Shown: positions 58,831 to 64,000 of the stretch, in pieces | How the letters are laid out: each line of letters starts with the position of its first letter | How positions within the stretch are numbered: position 1 is the first letter of the stretch | Source of the DNA: Acidobacteria bacterium Ga0077553 | GTDB taxonomy: Bacteria; Acidobacteriota; Terriglobia; Bryobacterales; Bryobacteraceae | DNA length: 64,000 nt | Reading direction: 5' to 3' | Assembly (NCBI GenBank): GCA_001464575.1 | Contig: LNFE01000167.1 | Location: 1 to 64,000, forward strand | The notes under the pieces: model-generated | Seen by the model: only the letters and a program-made list of their open reading frames with translations | Database searches by the model: none | Told to the model about the DNA's origin: nothing | Program-made: the position numbers and the translations under genes

Positions 58831-60473
58831 TGCGCCTCGGCGAAATTCTGTTGGCCAGGAATCTGGTCTCCACCGAAGACCTCGAAAAAGCCCTCGAACT
58901 CCAAAAGGAACGCGGCGAGAAGATTGGCAAGATTCTCGTCGACCTCGGCTTCATCGCCCAGCGCGACGTCCTCGCCGCGCTCAGCGAGCAGTTGCAGCTA
59001 CCGCTGGTGACCATCGACGGCGCGCCGTTTTCCGCCCCCGAGTTGCAGGGCCTCTCGCCGCGCTTCCTCCGCCAATCCCGCTGCATGCCGGTCGGCATGT
59101 CCGAACTCGGCCTAACCTTGGCCATGGCGGACCCGCTCGATTTTGAAACCATCGCCGCGGTCCGCGGCTTTACCGGCATCCGCGTGCTCCCGGTGCTCGC
59201 CGCCGAAGGCGAGTTGCTCGAAGCCATCGATAAGCACTACGGCGAATCCGCCGCCCGGCAGGAAGCCGGCGACGAGTTCGGCAACGAAGAGGGCAAAGCC
59301 GACCTCGAACAACTTCGCGACATGGCTAGCGAAGCGCCGGTCATCCGGACAGTCAATGCCATCATTGCCTCCGCCGTCGAAAAACGTTCGAGCGACATCC
59401 ACATCGAGCCGTACGAAAAAACCTTCCGCGTCCGCTTCCGCATCGACGGCGTGCTCTATGAGCAGGAGACCCCACCCAAGGAAATGAAGTTCGCCATCAT
59501 CAGCCGCTTGAAGCTGATGGCGCGGCTGAACATCGCCGAACGGCGCCTGCCGCAGGACGGCCGTATCAAGGTGAAGACGCTTGGCCGCGAGGTCGACCTG
59601 CGTGTTTCGACGCTCCCCACGCTCTACGGCGAGTCGGTCGTGATGCGTCTGCTCGATCGCTCCGCCGGCGACAACTTTTACGACCTCCGCAAGCTGGGTT
59701 TCTCGCAGCAGATGCTCGACCGGATGGAGTACTACACCGGCCTGCCCCACGGCATCATGTTCGTCACCGGGCCTACCGGCTCCGGAAAATCGACGACGCT
59801 GTACTCAGCGCTCAAGCGCATCAACGGCAGCGAACGGAAGATCATTACGATTGAAGACCCGGTGGAGTACCAGATGGACGGGATCAACCAGATCCACGTC
59901 AACAATCAGATCGGTCTGACCTTCGCGAGCGGCCTGCGCCACATCATGCGGCAGGACCCGGACGTGATCATGGTCGGCGAGGTCCGCGACCGCGAAACCG
60001 CTGACGTCGCCATCCGCTCCGCGCTGACCGGCCATTTCGTTTTCTCGACGTTGCATACGAACGATGCCCCGAGCGCTGTCACGCGCTTGGTCGATATGGG
60101 CGTCGAAAACTATCTCATCTCCTCTTCCGTCGTCAGCGTGCTCGCCCAGCGCCTCGTCCGCCGGATCTGCCCCCAATGCCGCGCGCTGCACGGCACGGCG
60201 ATGCGCCCGGAAGGCTACGAAGTGGAGTGCTACCGTGGCCGCGGCTGCGAGGCTTGTAATGGCTCGGGTTACTCCGGCCGCGTCGGCATCTTCGAGCTGA
60301 TGGAGATGCACGACGACATCCGCAAACACATCATGGCGAACGAGGATGCGATCGCCATCACCGCCACCGCCCGCCGGCACGGTATGCGCACCCTGCGCGA
60401 AGACGGTTGGGACAAGGTGGAGCACGGCGTCACTACGCCCGATGAAGTGCTCCGCGTCACGCAGGACTTCTAA
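58830..60473 (+). CDS. gspE: Type II secretion ATPase GspE
   Basis: 547 residues. N-terminal MshEN/GspE-II domain (about 1-135), then the secretion ATPase core: Walker A GPTGSGKST (314-322, Lys320), TIEDPVEYQ Asp box, LRHIMRQDPDVIMVGEVRDRETA Walker B and His-box region LTGHFVFSTLHTNDA. A tetracysteine zinc module comprises Cys447, Cys450, Cys473 and Cys476. It powers pseudopilus assembly at the inner membrane. Its ATG overlaps the preceding stop by one base. PilB is the main alternative; the downstream gspF-K set favours type II secretion. Confidence 0.95.
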   Translation: MRLGEILLARNLVSTEDLEKALELQKERGEKIGKILVDLGFIAQRDVLAALSEQLQLPLVTIDGAPFSAPELQGLSPRFLRQSRCMPVGMSELGLTLAMADPLDFETIAAVRGFTGIRVLPVLAAEGELLEAIDKHYGESAARQEAGDEFGNEEGKADLEQLRDMASEAPVIRTVNAIIASAVEKRSSDIHIEPYEKTFRVRFRIDGVLYEQETPPKEMKFAIISRLKLMARLNIAERRLPQDGRIKVKTLGREVDLRVSTLPTLYGESVVMRLLDRSAGDNFYDLRKLGFSQQMLDRMEYYTGLPHGIMFVTGPTGSGKSTTLYSALKRINGSERKIITIEDPVEYQMDGINQIHVNNQIGLTFASGLRHIMRQDPDVIMVGEVRDRETADVAIRSALTGHFVFSTLHTNDAPSAVTRLVDMGVENYLISSSVVSVLAQRLVRRICPQCRALHGTAMRPEGYEVECYRGRGCEACNGSGYSGRVGIFELMEMHDDIRKHIMANEDAIAITATARRHGMRTLREDGWDKVEHGVTTPDEVLRVTQDF

Positions 60474-61684
60474 TGGCGGCTTCCTTCCATTTCAAGGCCG
60501 TCACCCCGGATGGGAAAGTCCGCACCGGCACCATCACCGGCGAGAACGACAAGTCCATCGCCCGGGAGCTCCGCAAGCAGGGGCTGATGCCGGTCTACGT
60601 CGGCCTCGAACAGAAGAAGAGCTTCGATATCGCGCTGCCCGATCTCGGCGGCAGCCGCAAGAAAGACGTCCTGTTCTTCACGCAGGAGATGTCCACGCTG
60701 CTGAACTCGGGCGTCCCGGTGGACCGCGCGCTGGCCATCGCCACAGAGCTGACCGACAAGCCGGCGTTCCGCATGGTGGTCCTCGACGTGATGCGCGTTC
60801 TGAAGGGCGGCCGGACGTTTGCCGATTCGCTCGGCACGCATCCAAAGCACTTCGGCGACCTGTACGTGAACATGGTCCGCGCTGGCGAGGCGTCGGGTTC
60901 GCTGGGCGTCGTCTTCGAACGGCTCAGCGAGTTTGAACGCACCCGGGACGAGCTCCGCAGCTACATCATCAGCTCCATGGTCTATCCGGGGTTGCTGACG
61001 GCCGTCGGCATCGGGTCGATCTTTATCCTGATGAACTTCGTCGTGCCGCGCTTTGCCAGCGTCTTCCAGGAAGGACGCATGGAGATGCCGCTGCCGACGA
61101 AACTGATGCTCGAAGCCAGCCGCCTCACCCAGACCTACGGCTGGATGGTCGGCCTCGCGCTCGCCGTTGGCTTCGTTTCGTTATCTGCCTATATCCGCAC
61201 CCGCGACGGCCGCTTGTGGTGGGACGGTTTCCGGTTGAAAGTCCCGCTGCTCGGCGACGCGCTGCGCAAGGCGGAGACGGCCCGGTTCGCTCGCGCCATG
61301 GGGACGTTAATCGCCAATTCCGTGCCGCTGGTGCAGTCGCTGAACATCGCCGGCGCCATTCTGAACAACAAGAAAATCGCCGCGGCGATTGAGCCGATCG
61401 CGCTGGGCGTGAAGCGCGGCGAAGGACTTTCGGCCCCGGTACGGCGGGCGGGCGTTTTTCCTTCGCTGGCGGCCCATCTGTTGAGCGTCGGCGAAGAAAC
61501 TGGCAGACTCGATCAGATGTTCCTGCGCATTGCGGACGTCTTTGAAGAAGAGACCAAATCCGCCATCAAGCGCTTCACAAGCTTATTTGAACCGTTGATC
61601 ATTCTGGTGATGGGCATCCTGATCGGCGCGCTCGTGCTGAGCATGTTGCTGGCCATTACCAGCATCAATGATGTGGCGGTGTAA
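60473..61684 (+). CDS. gspF: Type II secretion inner-membrane protein GspF
   Basis: 403 residues with two GspF repeat domains (about 65-190 and 270-395). Family signatures: FFTQEMSTLLNSGVPVDRALAIATE and ARAMGTLIANSVPLVQSLNIAGAILNN, with transmembrane helices near 168-190, 220-240 and 372-395. It is the platform protein that couples GspE to the growing pseudopilus. ATG 60473 overlaps the gspE stop. The C-terminal end (LLAITSINDVAV) is the usual GspF ending. Confidence 0.95.
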   Translation: MAASFHFKAVTPDGKVRTGTITGENDKSIARELRKQGLMPVYVGLEQKKSFDIALPDLGGSRKKDVLFFTQEMSTLLNSGVPVDRALAIATELTDKPAFRMVVLDVMRVLKGGRTFADSLGTHPKHFGDLYVNMVRAGEASGSLGVVFERLSEFERTRDELRSYIISSMVYPGLLTAVGIGSIFILMNFVVPRFASVFQEGRMEMPLPTKLMLEASRLTQTYGWMVGLALAVGFVSLSAYIRTRDGRLWWDGFRLKVPLLGDALRKAETARFARAMGTLIANSVPLVQSLNIAGAILNNKKIAAAIEPIALGVKRGEGLSAPVRRAGVFPSLAAHLLSVGEETGRLDQMFLRIADVFEEETKSAIKRFTSLFEPLIILVMGILIGALVLSMLLAITSINDVAV

Positions 61685-61710
61685 GAGCGGATTTGTATAA
61701 GAGAGAGGTT

Positions 61711-62139
61711 ATGCAGAGAAGAAAACGAACGCAGTCCGGTGTCACGCTGATCGAAATGCTCGTGGTCGTGACCATCATCGCCCTCTTCGTGGCGGTCGTC
61801 GGGCCGAAAATGCTGAAGCGGGCCGACGGCGCCCGGGTGACCGCGGCGCGACAGCAGATCAATGCTTTCAGCACAGCGCTGGGCGCCTACAAGCTCGATA
61901 CCGGCATCTATCCGACGACGGAACAAGGTCTGGGTGCGTTGAAGACGCGGCCCGAAAACGTAAATAACTGGCAGGGCCCCTATATGCAGGACGTCCCCAC
62001 CGACCCCTGGCAGCGGCCCTACGTCTACAAGTTCCCGGGCGAGCACGGGGACGAACCGGATATCGTTTGCCTGGGCGCCGATGGGCAACCCGGCGGCACG
62101 GACATCAACGAAGACGTCGTGAGCTGGAAGTCGAAATGA
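61711..62139 (+). CDS. gspG: Major pseudopilin GspG
   Basis: 142 residues. Prepilin leader with cleavage after Gly in QSG|VTLIEMLVVVTIIALF, so GspO/PilD would remove 10 residues and methylate the new N-terminus. The C-terminal GYYPT-like block is GIYPTTEQGLGAL, with DPWQRPYVYKFPG and the calcium-site region that mark GspG. ATG 61711 has AGAGAGG a few bases upstream; the in-frame codons from 61693 are not needed. Its TGA overlaps the gspH ATG. Confidence 0.94.
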   Translation: MQRRKRTQSGVTLIEMLVVVTIIALFVAVVGPKMLKRADGARVTAARQQINAFSTALGAYKLDTGIYPTTEQGLGALKTRPENVNNWQGPYMQDVPTDPWQRPYVYKFPGEHGDEPDIVCLGADGQPGGTDINEDVVSWKSK

Positions 62140-62609
62140 AGCAGGGGCGCGAGCGCGGCGTAACGCTGCTCGAGATGATGATCGTGGCAGGATTGATCGG
62201 CCTGATGGCCGCCATCACCTTCCCGGCTCTCAACTCGGGCATCGATTCGCTGCGCCTGCGCTCGGCGACCGATGGCATTGTCAGCCATCTCACCTCCGCG
62301 CTGAACCGGACCGAACGCCGGCAACTGGCTACCGAAGTCGCCATTCTGCGGCAGGAGAATGTCATCCGCTTCGCCTCGGCGGACAATGGCTATCGGAAGG
62401 AGTTGGAGATGCCGGACGGGGTGACGATCACCGCCGTTGAGCCCCAGATTCCCGGACTCGACCCGATGAGCCCGCGGGTGTTTCTGCTGCATCCGGGCGG
62501 GGTAATTCCGCGGATTCTGATCGAAGTCACGAATCGCCGCGGGTTCAAGCGGCGGGTGAGCGTCGATCCCATCACGGGCACGGCGCAGATTGAGCGGGTG
62601 CAGCAATGA
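62136..62609 (+). CDS. gspH: Minor pseudopilin GspH
   Basis: 157 residues with a prepilin leader RERG|VTLLEMMIVAGLIGLMAAITFPAL and a beta-rich C-terminal domain (VSHLTSALNRTERRQLATEVAILRQENVIRF; GVIPRILIEVTNRRGFKRRVSVDPITG) of the GspH/FimT type. It is a minor tip pseudopilin. The start is ATG 62136 (overlap with the gspG stop) and the end overlaps gspI by 4 bases. The assignment rests on order, size and leader. Confidence 0.87.
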   Translation: MKQGRERGVTLLEMMIVAGLIGLMAAITFPALNSGIDSLRLRSATDGIVSHLTSALNRTERRQLATEVAILRQENVIRFASADNGYRKELEMPDGVTITAVEPQIPGLDPMSPRVFLLHPGGVIPRILIEVTNRRGFKRRVSVDPITGTAQIERVQQ

Positions 62610-63055
62610 GAAAGGCCAATGCCGGGTTCACCCTGCTCGAAGTGCTGGTGGCCAGCGTCATTATGGCGGTCGCCATCGCGGGTTTGCTTTCGAATTTGAC
62701 GACCTCTCTGCGCAACGCCTCGCGGCTGACCGAGTACGACCGGGCGGCGCTGCTGGCGCGCCATAAGATGGACGAACTGCTGCTGATGCCACGGCTGCCG
62801 GGCCAACAGGTGATCGAAGGGGCGTTCGACTTCACGCAGTCGGGCGGAGTGGAATCGGGCTGGAAGGCGCGGGCTTCGATTTTCGAAGGGCCGCCGGGTG
62901 CGGGGCCGGGCGTCGAGATTTTGGAACGCGTGGAGCTGCAGATCTGGTGGAAGCAGGGAGACAAGCTGCGGACCTTTCCACTGGACGGCTTTCGCAAGCG
63001 CATCCTGCTGCCGGGTGAAGTGGTGCTGCCGGCCGGAGGCGCGCCCCGGCCATGA
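62606..63055 (+). CDS. gspI: Minor pseudopilin GspI
   Basis: 149 residues with prepilin leader ANAG|FTLLEVLVASVIMAVAIAGLL, the Phe after the cleavage site being typical of GspI and GspJ. The following region has YDRAALLARHKMDELL, like the A-A---A---L-L helix of GspI, and a C-terminal strand set. It forms the pseudopilus tip complex with GspJ and GspK. It overlaps gspH and gspJ by 4 bases each. Confidence 0.87.
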   Translation: MRKANAGFTLLEVLVASVIMAVAIAGLLSNLTTSLRNASRLTEYDRAALLARHKMDELLLMPRLPGQQVIEGAFDFTQSGGVESGWKARASIFEGPPGAGPGVEILERVELQIWWKQGDKLRTFPLDGFRKRILLPGEVVLPAGGAPRP

Positions 63056-63786
63056 CGAAACGAAGCCAACGCGGCGTAACGCTGCTCGAACTGCTCATCG
63101 CGGTCACCCTGATGAGTCTGCTGAGCGGAGGCATTCTCTACGCCATGCGCGTGGGGCTGATGGCGCTCGAAAAGACCAACAACCGGTTTATCGCTAACCG
63201 CCGCGTGATCGGCGTCGAGCGGGCGCTCCAGCAGCAGTTGGCCGGGTTGATACCTGTGGGGGCTACCTGTCTGGGTCCGAACGGCGCGCCGGGCGGCCAG
63301 ACCCGTTTCTTCCAGGGCCAGCCGCAGGCGATGCGGTTTGTCACCAACTATTCGTTGAACGAAGCCGCGCGCGGCTATCCGCGCATCGTCGAGTACAGCG
63401 TGATTCCGGGCGAAGACAATGTCGGGGTCCGGCTCATTGTGAACGAAACGGTCTACACGGGGCCCATGAGCCTGATGGGTCAGTGCATGGGCTTCACGAT
63501 GGATCCGGCGCGGGGTATGCCACTGCCGATCTTCCGGCCGATCCCACCCAGGCCGGACAGCTTCGTCCTGGCCGACAAACTGGCTGGCGTCCGGTTCGTG
63601 TTCCTCGAAAAGATGCCACCGCCGCTGCTGCAGCAGTGGATGCCCACATGGTCGGCGCCCGCTTGGCCCATGGCGATCCGGATGGAGATCACCCCGCTCG
63701 ACGCTAACCCCGGCAACCTGGACGTCGCCACCATCACGATCCCGGTCCGCGTCACGGCGGACCCCTTCAAGAAGTATGCGGATTAG
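63052..63786 (+). CDS. gspJ: Minor pseudopilin GspJ
   Basis: 244 residues with prepilin leader SQRG|VTLLELLIAVTLMSLLSGGILYAM and an extended beta-rich domain (FVTNYSLNEAARGYPRIVEYSVIPGEDN, IRMEITPLDANPGNLDVATITIPVRV), the size expected of GspJ. It sits between gspI and gspK. It overlaps gspI by 4 bases and its last 11 bases overlap gspK. Confidence 0.88.
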   Translation: MTKRSQRGVTLLELLIAVTLMSLLSGGILYAMRVGLMALEKTNNRFIANRRVIGVERALQQQLAGLIPVGATCLGPNGAPGGQTRFFQGQPQAMRFVTNYSLNEAARGYPRIVEYSVIPGEDNVGVRLIVNETVYTGPMSLMGQCMGFTMDPARGMPLPIFRPIPPRPDSFVLADKLAGVRFVFLEKMPPPLLQQWMPTWSAPAWPMAIRMEITPLDANPGNLDVATITIPVRVTADPFKKYAD

Positions 63787-64000
63787 AATCCAACGCGGCG
63801 GCGCCCTGCTCACGGTCCTGTGGCTCTCGGCCGCGCTGACGGCCATTGCCTTTTCCGTGGCGACCACCGTCCGCGGGGAGACCGAGCGGACGTCCACCAA
63901 CGTCGACCAGACTCGCGCCTACTACCTCGCCACGGGCGCCGTGGACCGCGCGATTCTGTGGATGCAGTGGGGCCGCAACATGTCGCCGAATCCCGATGGC
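63776..64000 (+). CDS. gspK: Minor pseudopilin GspK (5' part, cut by window end)
   Basis: 75 codons are visible: a prepilin leader QRGG|ALLTVLWLSAALTAIAFSVATTVRGE, followed by AYYLATGAVDRAILWMQ. The 'GxAL(L)xVLWxxA' start and the AYYxAxGA block are typical of GspK, the largest minor pseudopilin, which lacks the usual Glu5. The ATG at 63776 lies inside the end of gspJ. The rest of the gene and any gspL/M/D genes are to the right of the window. Confidence 0.87.
   Translation, partial: MRIRIQRGGALLTVLWLSAALTAIAFSVATTVRGETERTSTNVDQTRAYYLATGAVDRAILWMQWGRNMSPNPDG

Overview
The window is a GC-rich, gene-dense bacterial chromosome segment. It holds about 58 protein genes, one tRNA, no rRNA, no CRISPR array and no recognisable insertion sequence. 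Gene content points to Acidobacteriota, probably near the Solibacter/Bryobacter group: an Oar-like TonB receptor with a carboxypeptidase-regulatory domain, three DUF1592/DUF1552 'planctomycete-type' cytochrome c pairs, exported ankyrin proteins, bacillithiol synthesis (BshC), and an ECF sigma/anti-sigma pair leading into a type II secretion operon. The lineage is inferred from family content, not from a marker gene.

Layout. 0.4-5.8 kb (+): Oar-like receptor with its own terminator, then a hybrid histidine kinase. 5.7-16.4 kb (-): a compact eight-gene run in transcription order ECF sigma, zinc-finger anti-sigma, dihaem DUF1592, DUF1552, exported ankyrin, exported class V aminotransferase, membrane-fused patatin, SDR; divergent from it is a second TonB receptor (16.4-19.0, +). 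19.0-29.6 kb (-): cyaY-hemW-threonine aldolase, fatty-acid desaturase with a two-component system, the second DUF1592/DUF1552 pair, a small exported protein and a YfhO-like membrane protein. 29.6-32.5 kb (+): bshC, an HpaI-type aldolase, a minus-strand tRNA-Leu(CAA), an orphan gene. 32.5-36.1 kb (-): third DUF1592/DUF1552 pair; divergent from it an exported ankyrin and a sorbosone-dehydrogenase-like protein.

38.7-42.6 kb (-): a frameshifted peptidoglycan amidase, an actin-fold ATPase, an exported GQYPP-repeat protein and a small basic protein. 42.7-47.6 kb: small membrane proteins, a GT4 glycosyltransferase, a sigma-54 activator paired with a degenerate receiver/GGDEF protein, RlpA. 47.7-48.1 kb: an Ala/Lys/Pro-rich histone-like protein behind a strong sigma-70 promoter. 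48.1-56.7 kb: MidA-like methyltransferase, NCS1-type permease, Der, PhoD-like phosphatase, TypA/BipA, threonine dehydratase, lipoprotein. 56.7-64.0 kb (+): response regulator, then ECF sigma, anti-sigma, unknown exported protein and gspEFGHIJK, with gspK cut by the window edge.

Best candidates for undescribed biology: (1) the ECF operon at 5.7-16.4 kb, whose anti-sigma factor carries a periplasmic HNH-like domain with the expected His replaced by Tyr; (2) the amidase, actin-like ATPase and GQYPP-protein cluster; (3) the repeated association of exported ankyrin proteins with DUF1592/DUF1552 pairs. All three are inferences from sequence and context.
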